A stretch of 64,000 nucleotides of DNA from Prosopocoilus inquinatus (lineage: Eukaryota; Arthropoda; Insecta; Coleoptera; Lucanidae), in NCBI GenBank assembly GCA_036172665.1, contig CM069872.1:44130101-44194100 (forward strand). The letters run 5' to 3'. The notes beneath the pieces are model-generated. The model was not told where the DNA came from and did no database searches. It worked only from the letters and a program-made list of their open reading frames with translations. Both the position numbers and the translations under genes were made by a program. Of the stretch, positions 1-11,954 are shown piece by piece (positions within the stretch are counted from its first letter, which is position 1; each line of letters opens with the position of its first letter).

Positions 1-43
1 ATGCGACTAAAACCAAATTAATTTACTGGTAAATGTGTTTCAG

Positions 44-2371
44 AGGACTGGCCGGAGTTATGCAAAACAGGCACACAGCAATCCCCAATTGACCTGTCCA
101 GTGACGTGGCGGTAGCCACAATTTACCACGCGTTCGAATTCGAAAACTATGACATCCCTCGCACAGGAAGAGTTACTAACAACGGACATTCAGGTAATTA
201 TTAAGGTCATCAAAAATTACAAGAGACGAAATTAAATGTTCCCTTGCAGTTGCGATCAACTTGGACGTGCCAGTTGAAGAGATACCCACTATAACTAAGG
301 GTGGTTTGGTGGGTGAATACGCACTGGATCACTTACATTTTCATTGGCAATCGGAACACACAGTGAGAGGATACAGGTAATAAAAGAATAAAATGTACCT
401 AATGACATTGGCAGCAAAATTTTTGTTTTTTTAATTCTGAAGAGTACTTTGAAATTTTGGCGCTAAAAACGGGCTTTGTCATTGGTAGCTATCCGAAATT
501 GGCCAATGACAAAGCTCGTTTGATCAATAAATAACCAAAGCTCGTTTGATCAATAAATAACCAAAGCTCGTTTGACCAATAAATAACCAAAGCTCGTTTT
601 TACCGCCAAAATTTGAAACTAATCCGGCGAATTAAAAAACAGAGTATATTAATTAGAATCGTCATCGTCTATAGTTTTTTTTTTTAATTCGGAGGAGTAT
701 TTTAAAATTTTGGCGCTAAAAGGAGCTTTGTCGTTGGTAGCTGGCCGGAATTGGCCAATAACGTTTGACCAATGAGAAAACTCGTTTTTAGCGCCAAAAT
801 TTCAAAGTTCTCCGCCGAATTGAATTAGAATCGGTTATTAAATTAGGTATTACCTGAAACGTTTGTTTTTTTTTAATTCAATGCTTTGTTGTAGGTTTCC
901 CCTAGAAATGCATTTGGTTCACTACGACACAAAATACGGCAATTTTTCCAATGCGGCCAATTATGCGGCCGGCGTAGCTGTGTTGGGAGTACTATTTGAC
1001 GTAAGTCAAGACGGATTTAAATTTTAATCGAGAGCTCAATTTTAATTCGTCGTAAACGCAGGAGGACTGATTGAATTTTCTTAAGAGATCATAACAAAAT
1101 TGCACATTAAAAAAAGTTGTAAAATCTATTTCTGTTGAAGAGGGTAGAAACTTGATTAATTTTATTGCTAACGGAAGGTGTATATTAAACTTTAACAAGA
1201 TTCGCAAACTAAAATAGCTCAAATAATTTTTTCTTCTATTTAGCTACGAGTGTTAATTAAATGACGAAAACTCGTATTAATCGGAAAACTTAAAAATAAG
1301 TACAAAGTATTTTTAATATCAAACCGGACAGAAAAATGAAGGGAACACACTCAACGTTTCGCTATAGATTTATAGCTTCGTCAGGAGTGTATAAATCTAT
1401 AACGAAACGTTGAGTGTGTTCCCTTCATTTTTCTGTCCGGTTTGAGATTAAAAGAACTTCGTACTTACAATTTTCATCGGACAAGAACAAACTTCAATTA
1501 TGGAAAACTTAAACTGACAAATCACGATTATTAGGTTTCGTTAGACGATGACAGGGACTTCGTTCCTTTAATCGAAGTCATGGATAAAGTCAAGTCATCT
1601 CCGAATACAGAGGCCATCCTAGAGAGGCCCATCACTGCAAGGAGTTTCCTGCCTCGAAACACTGGTGATTACTTTAGGTATAGAGGTTCTCTTACAACCC
1701 CCGGATGTAATGAGGGAGTAATCTGGACTGTTTTTACAAGAACCTTACCACTTTCAGCAGAACAGGTTGGTTCTATTTGCTTACACCACTATTTCATTAA
1801 TTCGAATAAGTACATTATGCTTGAATTCTTGGCTTCCGGTTGGAACCGCGTGTCTCGGATTTCTTCTACTACCGACGTTTCGTTCTCCATTGCAGAAGAA
1901 TTTTCTTTAAGTCGTTGAGACGGTCTCAATGATTTACAAGAAGACCACCACCAGCAGCAGCAGCCCTGAGGAAATTCTTCTTCAATGGAGAACGAAACGA
2001 AACGAAAATTCGACACGCGGTTCCAAGCGGAAGCCAAGAATTCAAACTTAACGCAAACAGAAATCTTTATTGACGTAAAAAGTATGTTAGTTACCGGAAG
2101 CCAAGAATTCAACCATGGATCACGGTCGCGGAAGCCTTCAAGCTAAATTACATTATGCTTTTAGGTAAAACATTTTGAAAGTGTCTGGTTGGATGATGGC
2201 CCTCTCACTCTCAACTATCGCCAAGTTCAAGATATAAACGGAAGAGAGATTTTGTTAAGGAGGGTCTGGACAAAAACAACCACCATTCTAGACAGTGCTG
2301 CAACTTCATTCCACAAAGTTTCGCTTTTCGCAACAATCATCATATGCGTTACTACAATTTTCATTAGATAA
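44..2371 (+). CDS. alpha-carbonic anhydrase, 3' five exons (5' end outside window)
   Basis: Exons 44-193, 250-376, 895-1000, 1535-1765 and 2165-2371, all with AG/GT borders and matching phases; about 273 residues are visible. Family knowledge: zinc metalloenzymes that hydrate CO2 reversibly to bicarbonate. Seen: the proton-shuttle His in NNGHS, two zinc-binding His in HLHFHW, the third in EMHLVHY, and the Thr of the SLTTPGC active-site segment, so a catalytically competent enzyme is expected. The loop between HFHW and SEHTV is several residues shorter than in typical family members. The C-terminus after the domain is a hydrophobic stretch (VSLFATIIICVTTIFI) ending in Arg-stop, which fits a GPI-anchor signal or tail anchor (inference). 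The signal peptide and first residues must lie in exons left of base 1. Introns 2 and 4 carry inverted-repeat elements. Confidence 0.93.
431..635. mobile_element. MITE copy 1 with TTAA flanks, carbonic anhydrase intron
   Basis: Body 435-631 with inverted ends (left arm contains GAAATTTTGGCGCTAAAAAC, right arm its imperfect complement) flanked by TTAA at 431-434 and 632-635. Inside are three tandem copies of a roughly 29-bp unit (AAAGCTCGTTTGATCAATAA) at about 510-600. A TTAA duplication suggests a piggyBac-type source, but this is inference from the flanks only. Confidence 0.6.
684..823. mobile_element. MITE copy 2, same family, shorter internal region
   Basis: Body 688-819 with the same inverted ends as the copy at 431-635 (GGAG..TTTTGGCGCTAAAA and TTTTAGCGCCAAAATTTC). 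Left flank TTAA, right flank TTGA, one change from a TTAA duplication. It lacks the internal 29-bp tandem units. Two copies 50 bp apart in one intron suggest either local hopping or a duplication. Confidence 0.55.
1319..1445. repeat. near-perfect long hairpin in carbonic anhydrase intron 3
   Basis: Arms 1319-1374 and 1390-1445 (56 nt each) are complementary with a single mismatch; loop 15 nt. On the - strand the segment 1384-1356 reads CTGACGA, a 6-bp stem, then GAAAC, the order of conserved bases in a hammerhead ribozyme core. No coding potential. Probably a foldback transposable element. Confidence 0.8.
1815..2112. repeat. imperfect inverted repeat in carbonic anhydrase intron 4
   Basis: Left arm about 1820-1905 (TTGAATTCTTGGCTTCCGGT ...) is matched in reverse complement by about 1968-2045 (... 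GGAAGCCAAGAATTCAA). A third partial copy of the terminal motif sits at about 2096-2112. Open frames over this stretch on both strands are by-products of the repeat and of exon read-through. Confidence 0.6.
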
Positions 2372-4268
2372 ATTATTTTTGCAACGCTATTGCAAACTAC
2401 TTTCCCCATCTCGATGTATAGACATTCTGGAATACATAGATCATGTATAATAGCAGTAGCATGCGTTGCATAGTGATTAATGTAAACCTGGGTGAATGTT
2501 CATCAAAAGTAAAACAGAAATTAAATTGTTTTGGCCCTACAAGTGAAAGAAAATATCTGCTGTGCAGAGAGTGATGAATGTGTAATTCCTCGCATTTAAC
2601 GTCCTGTAAATATGTATGTATGTAAATAGAATATAAAAACGTTATTTTTTAGTCATTACTTTGTTAAATCACTCAATATTTCATCTGAAGTAAACTGAAA
2701 AGACGGTATCAAAAGAAACAAACACAAATAAACAATCAAAAAGAAATAAATTGCTTTTATTTAACAGCTCACTAAAATCTGCAAACTCACTTCATTCAAC
2801 CCCAAAATGTTAATGGCAAAGGAAAAATTACTGTTTGAGGAGGATGTATTGCACGAAACTATAAATTATAACTTTTATTTCAAAATGTAGCATTAAACAT
2901 ACATCGTAATTGACAATAAATCCGAAATCATAAAATTATTTTGGTAACTAGATCAAATTAGTTTCTCACATACCAAAAGACACATATAAAAATACAAAAT
3001 TTCTGTTGCACTTACGTTTCTACATATTCAGTCTCCCTCACACACATAAACTGTACAGGGTGATGAAGCAAAATCAATCAATTATCTTTCTTTTTTTTGT
3101 ACGATCATATAGGTTATTTAATTCTTCATGAGACTGGTTTAAGCTACACAGTGACTATGACTATTATTATTCAAAATTAATTGTCATGAATCGACTTTGC
3201 AAGGGGCGCTCCCTTGATCACAATAAACTCATATTATTTAAAATTATGTTAAACTGAATTACGTCAAGCATCAAATACAAACTGCAACTCATTTTTATCA
3301 TATTATAAGGAACTAAAAGCTGCTTCACATATATCTAACATCCTGATTACCCGCATCAAAATACAGGAAATTTAAAATCACATTTTACATACTGGAGGAC
3401 TTGACTTATATACATAATTACACGCGTTAACACATGAAGTGTTAAAACCTCAACAAGCTACGTGAAGGTGAGGATAAATTGTAACACACCAAGGCTAGGT
3501 TGCTTAAAAGTTTAAACCAGGATTAAATTTAAGCCTAAGATAGAATATACATCACGTGTGTCACATCTAACTTAAGGCGATTTACAGCACTTTCAGTTAA
3601 GTTAAAATTTACGCTCCAGTTAATAATAATCACCAATAAAAGTGAATCTAGATTGGTGCAAATAAGGCATAAACTATAATTCTAGCTTAAATCTTTCTTG
3701 TAACTCAGCCTAAGTATTTCATTTTTCCATATTCCAAACTAAGTGCTTATATTAAGACTCCCTGTTTAAGGCAGAGTTTCAAAAAGTAGTGGCTTATTTT
3801 CTGATAATTTTTATTTGTAGACAATCTATATTTAAACTGTAGATGGGCAAATATTGCAAGTAAATACATTTTCGCCAATATTTATCCAACCAAACCTACT
3901 GTCAAAATTTAGAGTATAATTTAATTACTCTCAACGTTGAATTACATTTCAGTTATTACTGCTTGCAATTATGTATGTAAATTTAAAATAATACGTTACA
4001 AAACAGGAGTTTATAACCTGTGGAATGTTTACATCACACACAATTAATTATTTTACAAGCACATTACACGCTAAAACATAGTAATAAATAAGTGCGAAAT
4101 TGCATTAGAAGTAAGTGTGCGTGCATATTTGACAGTAGTAGTAGTAGTAAAATTCGCAGATAAAAAAATATATAAAGACATGGCACATTCTCGTGTTTTA
4201 ACTAAATTGTTTTGTTAATCTCATTCGATGCATGTCTGTCCGTAAAAAAAACAGTATGTATGAAATGA
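2372..4268. other. convergent 3' untranslated / intergenic region
   Basis: No coding exon seen. AATAAA at 2727-2732 and 2745-2750 can serve the carbonic anhydrase; TTTATT at 2756-2761 and 3810-3815 are AATAAA on the - strand and can serve the zinc-finger gene. If the 2.75-kb signals are used on both strands the two transcripts would overlap at their tails (inference). Confidence 0.45.
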
Positions 4269-6571
4269 TCAATCACAGGGAAGACTCGACTGGATGAATT
4301 GAGATGATATGAAATCATTGAACTGTACTGGAAGAGATAGCTGTGAGGTACTTTGCAATGTCTGCGTAGGCATCTGGTTTTGGAAGTAAGGAACTAATAA
4401 ACCCACGGAACTGTTACTTGTACCTGAAATGGAAACATTATTGCATGCTTTATATACTAAAGTAAATGTTAATCACTCATTCGCATATTTACTTACCTGC
4501 AAATAAATCAACCTGTTGATGAAATATAAACTTCTCATCACTAATAGGAAAATGCAACAAGCCTTGCTGCAACAACAATTCCTCGGTTTTGCTAAGTGTA
4601 AAATCAGTGCTAATTATATCTGAAGCAGAATCGCTGAGTGATGCAACCGTTGTTATATCCGTGACAACTGCAGGAGTGGGTGGGGCCTCTATCTTCGGGG
4701 TTTTCACCTCCAAGCCCTCACCCGTTCTATGATCGACTTTGTGCCTTCGTCTTGTGTGTTTCAACCAGTTTGGATAATTTGTGAATTTACGTTCGCAATA
4801 CTTACATGCATAAGGCCTTTCACCTGTGTGCACATTGTAATGTTGCTGGAAAAATTATTTTAAAATATCGTCACTTAACGTTTAGGTAATTAACAAAAAA
4901 CCTTCAGTTTTGTACTGCTAAGGAATCCTTTGCTGCAATAAGTGCAAACGAACGGTCGCTCAGCAGAATGAACCATGCTGTGGACTTTTAAGCAACGTTC
5001 AGTCTTATACATTTTTTGGCATACTTCACACTTGTAGGGTCTCTGCTCACTATGGAAACTATAGTGCCTTGCTAAATGAGATTTTTCTGCAAAACTGAAA
5101 ACGAATTCGTAAAAAATTGATTTTTTTTTAAATTGAGGGAATGTTTATGAGTTTTTCTTACATACTGTCAATATATAAATATAAAGTGAATGGTGAAGAC
5201 CTAAACATAATTATCAGGTTTGTTGAGGCAATTAGTTTAAAACTATACAGCTTTTCACAGTGTATAAGGAAACTTACGTCTTCCCACATTTATCACAACC
5301 ATGAGGTTTATCTCCCGTATGCTGTTTCGCATGTTGTTGCATGTTAACTTTCTGCGTGAAAGTTTTGCCGCAAACATCACACATGAAACGTCTTCCAAGT
5401 CTGTGTACATTCATGTGAGATGTCAATCCGCCCCTTGTATGCAATCTAAAATTTACATCGTCACCTCTGTATTACTTGTAAATAACCACCGCAGCTTACA
5501 CTTTCCCACAGATGACACACGGATAATCCTCCTTGATTTCAGTCTTATGTTTTTTTAAGTGAATTTTTAGGCCTGGCTTGGTCACGAAACTCTTACCGCA
5601 TTCCTCGCACATGAAAGGTTTTGCCTTGCTGTGTTTTGCCAACATATGAACTTGCAGCAAGCTTTGCAAACTAAATCCCTTTGGACACTCTTTGCATCTT
5701 CAAATAACACCAACATAACAATAAGAGAACAATCTTATTAACACAAACTCATACTTATATCGTCCTTCTGTAATATGCCTGTAGCAATGAGACCGAAACG
5801 TAGAATACTTTTCAACAGTCTTATTACAAAACGAACATGTATATACAGGTGCTACGTTGTAAGATGTAACATAATGCTTATCGAATTCGACTTTGTATGG
5901 AAAGACTTTCTCGCACATGTTACACTTAACACCCCAATGTGCTCGCCATTCTTCTTTGACGTTATCCATCATCTCATCATCCAGTTTTTCACCATCTAAA
6001 ACATGAATAAAAATAGAACCCTTACATACTCTGTATTATTTACATGTAAGTAGTCACCAGTTTCCTCTTGCAGGCCTTTAAAAATATTTTCTTCGTCGAT
6101 ATCTCGCAATAAATCCTCGCCTTCTGGTAACTCCGAGTCTGAATGAAACAAGTCATCCTTCATTAGCGAATTTGAAATTACATCCGCCTGGAGATCTATG
6201 GCATTTATGATCCGCTCGGATAATTCCTGAGAGCTTTCTGAAGTGTTACCAACTGAATCGGTTCGGTTATTCTCGGCCTGTATGGCTCTTTGAGGTATAA
6301 GGGCTTTCCTTTTATTTTTTCTTGTCTCACACTTCTTCGGTGATTCATAGCTCTCCCCGAGCTCACTCTCAGAGCTCAGAGTTAGCTCAATGTGTGTGTC
6401 ATTTATAAATTCGTTCTTAATCAGCTGCTCACATTCATCGAAACTTAGCTCGGGAATCTCCGATTTCAGATCAACCTCGCTCTTCAAATCTTCCAGGTTG
6501 TCCAAATCCTCTTGTTTTACTTGGACAAACGGGTCACTGTGAATCGCATTTATCGTCTCCAAGTGCCTCAT
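4269..6571 (-). CDS. C2H2 zinc-finger protein, about ten fingers, seven exons
   Basis: Exons from the 5' side: 6571 down to 6026 (or a shorter end near 6058), 5995 (or 5972)-5755, 5697-5500, 5445-5278, 5094-4902, 4845-4497, 4423-4269; 605-608 residues depending on the first junction. Residues 1-180 are acidic and Ser/Glu-rich without fingers and without a ZAD domain. Then come ten C2H2 units, the first degenerate, for example CSFCNKTVEKYSTFRSHCYR, FMCEECGKSF and YACKYCERKF, with TGDKP and TGERP linkers, followed by a low-complexity tail. The family binds DNA, usually as a nuclear transcription regulator; the target is unknown. Several introns fall inside finger codons. I chose the ATG at 6571 for its A at -3; an in-frame ATG at 6703 exists upstream but extends into unlikely sequence. 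Exon 1 with donor GTAAGG ends in phase 0, which does not fit the strongest exon 2 acceptor at 5995. Confidence 0.88.
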
Positions 6572-7429
6572 GATTATTGTTTTAGAATGAGGATGAGAAT
6601 GAAACCAGCAACATTGTTTACTTCTGAAAAGTAAGGTTATAACGAACTTGATCGGCTGAAAATTAATTTTACGATTCCCATAAATATTCAAGGCATTCCG
6701 CAATCATTCAGATTTGCCTTTGTCTGCAGATTCCTTGCAATTAGTTTAACGTACAATAAACCAAAGCAATAATAAATGACTCACACAAAACGGTAATTCC
6801 TAAATAGTGGGACGCGTCAAATTCCTGTGATCTGATGAAAAACCTGAGACTGTTATTTTACGATTTGCAACTTAAAATAATGTTAATCACTTAACATAAC
6901 ATTCTGTAAAACTTATGGAAGCCATTTTACGCATTTTAATTCAATTTAATTTTTAATTGTGGTCTATTTCCTGTTTCCCAAATTTTTAAATTAGAGCGCC
7001 AAATTTGAAAACTGCAGTCATTTTCAGAGATGTACTCTAATTATGGTATTTCTATCGTGAAAACGTTACTGAGATTACATTTAAACTAACACACATGTGT
7101 GCGTAAATAAAGTGGGTATTTGAAATTATAAAATATACAAAACTCAATGTCGCCAAATTTTTACGTACCTGTCAAATTAGTAGCGCAGTGTTCCCAACAT
7201 ACCACAGAACTAAAACAACGGGAATCTCTTCTATTAGAAGGAACTCAGATCAGGTAAGAGAGGGGATGATGAACAAGCGAGGCACATCCAATATTAAAAG
7301 GGTCCAACTCAAGGACAGTTCCTTTTGCCTGTGAAAAATCATTCCGAGCCCTTTTTTCTACGGCCGGCTTTTGTTGTAACAGCGAATGAAACAAATACTG
7401 ATGGTTTATAGATTGTTTCTATAATTTAT
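6572..7429. other. 5' flank of the zinc-finger gene
   Basis: AT-rich, no coding exon and no repeat recognised up to about 7430, where the tandem array starts. It presumably contains the zinc-finger promoter; no clear TATA box seen. Confidence 0.4.
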
Positions 7430-9110
7430 CAGTATCTGAAAACTGCATCAATTTATCTCGTTTCTGAATTATCGCAATTTCTCTGGAAAATTATGGCGGA
7501 AGCCCCGCCCGGAGAGAAATAAAATAATTAATTTTTCCAGAACGGATAGAGATAGGAGGGTGTGGTTTTCACTAGCACTAAGCCCTCGAAGAGCAGCGTA
7601 AGACAGATGCAATTCATTCCGGAATTTTTCAAAAGCAGGGAAGTTATTCAGTTTTAAGTTGACAAGAAGTTTCGCTTATTTGTTAAAAAAATTATTTCCA
7701 CACAGAATAATGGCACCCTTATGGGGTCATCGTATAGTGAAAACCGCATCAATCTATCTCTTTTGGTTTCTGAATTACAGCGATTTTACTGGAAAATTTT
7801 GGTGGAAGCGCCGCCCGGAGCGAAATAAAATAATTAATATCTCCGGAACGGTTAGAGTTAGGAGGGTGCGGTTTTCACTAGCACTAAGCCCTCGAAGAGC
7901 AGCGCAAGAGAGATGCAATTTATTCCGGAATTTTTGAAAATCAGGGAAGTTACTCAGTTTTAAGTTGACAAAAGGTTTCGCTTATGTGACAAAAAAATTA
8001 TTTCATCACAGAATAATGGCACCCTTATCGGATCATTGTACAGTGAATACCGCATCGATCTATCTCTTTTGGTTTCTGAATTATCGCTATTTCTCTGAAT
8101 AATTATGGTGGAAGCGCAGCCCGGAGCGAAATAAAATAATTAATATCTCCGGAACGGTTAGAGTTAGGAGGGTGCGGTTTTCACTAGCACTAAACCTTCG
8201 AAGAGCAGCGTAAGACAGGTGCAATTCATTCCGGAATTTTTGAAAAGCAGGGAAGTTATTCAGTTTTAAGCTGACAAAAAGTTTCTCTTATTTGTTAAAA
8301 AAATTATTTCATCACAGAATAATGGCACCCTTATCGGATCATCGTACAGTGAAAACCGCATCAATATATCTCCATTGGTTTCTAAATTATCGCTATTTTT
8401 CTAAAAAATTATGGTGGAAGCGCCGCCCGGAGCGAAATAAAATAATTAATATCTCCGGAACTGTTAGAGTTAGGAGGGTGCGGTTTTCACTAGCACTGAG
8501 CCTTCCAAAAGTAGCGTAAGACAGATGCAATTCATTCCGGAATTATTGCAAAGGAGGGAAGTTATTCAGCTTTAAGTTCACAAAAAGTTTCGCTTATTTG
8601 ATAAAAAAATTATTTCGTCACAGAATAATGGCACCCTTATCGGGTCATCGTACAGTGAAAACCGCATCAATCTGTCTCTTTGCGTTTCTGATTTTTCGCT
8701 ATTTTTCTCGAAAATTATAGTGGAAGCGCCGCCCGGAACGAAATAAAATAATTAATATCTCCGGAACTGTTAGAGTTAGGAGGGTTTAGGAGGGTGCGGC
8801 TTTCACTAGCACTGAGCCCCCCAAAAGTAGCGTAAGACAGATGCAACTCATTCCGAAATTCTTAAAAAGCACAGAGAAGTTATTCAGTTTTAAGTTGATA
8901 AATCTATCTATCTCTTTTGGTTTCTGAATTATCGCTATTTTTCTATTTTTCTGAAAAATTATGGTGGAAGCGCCGCCCGGAGCGAAATAAAATATTTAAT
9001 ATCTCCGGAACAGTTGGAGTTAGAAAGATGCGGCTTTCACTGTTATTTAGCCCTCAGAGCCCCGCGTAGGACAGAAGCAATTCTTTCCATTTTAATTTTT
9101 AAAAAGGAAA
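7430..9110 (+). repeat. 306-bp tandem repeat array, left flank
   Basis: About 5.5 units. The landmark AGAATAATGGCACCC recurs at about 7704, 8010, 8316 and 8622, a period of 306 bp. Each unit also carries GGTGGAAGCGCCGCCCGG and GGTTTTCACTAGCACT. The first unit has the variant GGCGGAAGCCCCGCCCGG; the last is truncated. Short frames here are repeat artefacts with no recognisable protein. Reverse-oriented units of the same family lie at 11955-12890. Confidence 0.9.
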
Positions 9111-9289
9111 CTAAATGTAGTTTTTTTATGTAAAATAATACTTTCTCAGCAAGAGTGCTGAAGACGAGTAAAAGTTAAATAAACTTCTTCCTGGCATATC
9201 AAGTCCCACTGCAGAAAATAATCTGCCATCTGCATATCGAAAATAAGCTTTAGCGATGTAATTATATAAAAAACTAGACGTATTGAATT

Positions 9290-10170
9290 AACGGTGAGAA
9301 AAGCAAGTTATCTGAAATCGTTCTCGACTTATTCAATTTTTCTGCATCCGACTCAAATTTTCCATTTTTTTTCTCAGAAACGGCTCCAGTTAGAGACTTG
9401 CGGTTTGCACCATTCGATTCGTCTGCTCAAGCTCTACAAGGGTGATTTTTTTCGCGGAAATCTATTTTCCGTTGAAATCCTCAAATTTTCATGGACTATA
9501 GGCTTGCTACTTTTTCGGCGAAAAAATATTTTTGTCTCCTAAAATCGCGAAAAAATTCACCTATGTAGAGCTCGACGAGGCGCATTCAAAACCGAGCTCC
9601 GTTCCTCCGTAGCTCACCCCCATTCCAAATATCAACCCTTAAAATGCCGTCGCAGAAAAGCAGTATTTTCTCAGTAGAAAAGTGGAAAAGTAAATATCCG
9701 CTCAGGCCAATCGAATAATCGTTATTTATCGAACGATATAGCACGTTTTTCATTTAAAATGCAGTTAGAATAGCAATAAATTGAATCAAATTACAATAAC
9801 ATTTCAATATATCCTGGTGCTGCCACCTTTGAGTAAGAATCAAAACTCATTAATTATCGGTAACTACAATTTCCTGCAGATTGATATAATTATAGAGGAA
9901 ACTGTAAATACAGTTTCCTGCAGGTTTATGTAATTATACAGAAAACTTTTGTAATTACCGGTAATTGATATATCACTCTTCTTACTTAGAGATGGCAGCA
10001 CCACCATTTATTAAAATTAATTTTGTTTGTTGTTATTTGATCTATATTTTAAATTAAAGTTATACCATATGGCTCTAGTAATTACGGTTGTTCGATTGGC
10101 GTGAACAGATTTTTACTTTTTTAGTTTTTCACTGAGAAAATAATTGTTTTATATACACCATTCATTTCAT
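9290..10170. repeat. palindrome A, centre near 9910
   Basis: The segment 9670-9910 is repeated in reverse complement at 9910-10150 (GGTGCTGCCACC on the left, GGCAGCACCACC on the right). The left arm continues to about 9290 without its partner, so the right side looks truncated. Shares long stretches with palindrome B, for example GAGACTTGCGGTTTGCACC. Confidence 0.75.
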
Positions 10171-10442
10171 TATTTTTTAATTAAACAGGACGGAAGAAAT
10201 TTGCCTTTCTCGTCTAAAATAGCGCGGGAATGAATAAAGATTATGAGATCAAATTTTAAATCATTTTTTTCCCTGTGGAAGAGAAATTTGTAGAGAAAAT
10301 GTGTAGGGGGTGATTACGATTGGTTTATCAATTGCGTTGGGGTAAAAAACGATTAAACCAACTTGAATTTGACGATAGAGGATGAATGTGGAACCCAAAA
10401 AGTGAAATCAATATCCCAAACCATCATCGACTCATTGAATTT

Positions 10443-11525
10443 TTTTAGATTTTCAGCAACAAATTAATTTTTCAACATTTTTTTTCTGGAAAACGATGCG
10501 AGATAGAGACTTGCGGTTTGCACCGTTCGATTCGCCTGGTCGAGCTCTATAGGGGTGATTTTTTTCGTGGCATTCTATTTTTCGCCGGAAACCTCAAATT
10601 TTCATGGCTACATTTTCGGCGAAAAAATATTTTTTTCTCCTAAAATCGCGAAAAAAATCATCCGTATAGAACTCGACGAGGCTCATTCAAAACCGAGCTC
10701 CATTCCTCTGTAGCTCACCCCCTTTCCGAGATAACGTCCCCTAAAATGCCGCCGCAGAAATGCAGTATTTTCTCAGTGGAAAACTGGAAAAGTAAGAATC
10801 CGCCCGCGCTAATTGAATAATCATTATTTATGAAGCGAATTGGTACGATTTTAATTAAAAGAACAGTTAAAACAACAATAAATTAAATTAATTTTCTATG
10901 TATAGGTAGTGCTGTCATCTTTGGATGGGTGGTGCGATCTACGGGCATTCATAATAACAGATTTCTGTAATTCCTTGCAGGAATTTTACAGGTATCTGTC
11001 ATCATAAATAATCTACAGGTGTCAGGCCTTTGCTCAAAGATGGCAGCACTACCAATGCGGGCAAAATAAATTAAATTAATTATTATTTCAACTGATATCT
11101 TAATTAAAATCATTCCAATTCGCTTCATAAATGACTTTTATTCGATTAGCACAAGCAGATTGTTACATTTCTAGTTTTCCACTGAGAAAATACTGCTTTT
11201 TTTCGGGGCACTTTAGGGGTCGATATCTTGGAAAGGGGGTGAGCTACAAAGAAACTGGGCTCGCTTTTGAATGCGCCTCGTCGAGCTCTATACGGGTGAA
11301 TTTTTTCGCGATTTTAGAAGAAAAAATATTTTTTTACCGAAAAAGTAGCAAGGTTATAGTCCATGAAAATTTGAGGTTTTCGGCGGAATATAGAATGTCA
11401 CGAAAAAGATCACCCTTATAGAGCTCGACTAGACGAATCCAACGGTGCAAACGGCAAGTCTCTGACTTACACTGTTTTCGAAAAAAAAAATGTTGAAAAA
11501 TATTAATTTGTTGCTGAAAATTGAA
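10443..11525. repeat. palindrome B, about 1.08 kb, centre near 10987
   Basis: Both ends read CAGCAACAAATTAAT in inverted orientation, and arms pair over more than 500 bp each with moderate divergence. Landmarks from the outside in: GAGACTTGCGGTTTGC, a GAGCTC-containing block, a GTAGCTCACCCCC block, AGTATTTTCTCAGTGGAAAA, then GTAGTGCTGTCATCTTTG at the centre. The inner portion (about 10905-11065) with its GCAGCACTACC ends could be a separate MITE. No protein of note. Confidence 0.8.
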
Positions 11526-11954
11526 ATAAATTTAATAAATCGATGACGGTTTGAGATATTGACTTGGCTTTTCCACCACTAACCCCAATTGATAAAACAA
11601 CGCAAATGGCGGAAAGCATAGCTTTCTCTCTTTACCATTTTCAAGACATCAATACTGTCGTGAATCCCACCGGCGCATCCACCAAATCGTATCGGTAAAA
11701 CCGCGATATCGCAAGAACTGTATGAGATATAGAAATGAAGTTTTCATCAATCGATCACCCTAATCGAAGCTACAATAAAGTGTGCTAAAGTTTTTCCTTT
11801 TTAATCAAGTTTGAATGTATAATTAACTTGAAGAAAATATTGAAAATTATATAAAACGATGTAGACCTAAGTTGTTTTTAATGGAGAAGACCTACTCTAA
11901 TCGTTCCCATCGCAGAATAATTCTTTGCTCTCACCTCAAGTGACGCTCTTTGAT
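11526..11954. other. spacer between palindrome B and the right tandem array
   Basis: No gene seen. It probably belongs to the same composite element; I could not match it elsewhere in the window. Confidence 0.3.

Noticed and set aside
1319..1445. Complete type III hammerhead ribozyme in the hairpin
   Set aside because: The core pattern is there, but stem I does not form between the expected bases, so only a core resemblance is claimed.
1580..1918. 112-codon + strand frame ending with a SLSR tail
   Set aside because: It is carbonic anhydrase exon 4 read on into the intron; the donor at 1766 ends the real exon.
4141..4150. CRISPR-like or tandem short repeats (GTA units)
   Set aside because: A tiny trinucleotide run; no spacer-repeat array exists anywhere in the window.
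7659..8519. Frames in the 306-bp array sharing FPHRIMAPL and KLWWKRRPERNKI
   Set aside because: Repeated because the DNA is tandem; no codon constraint or known domain.
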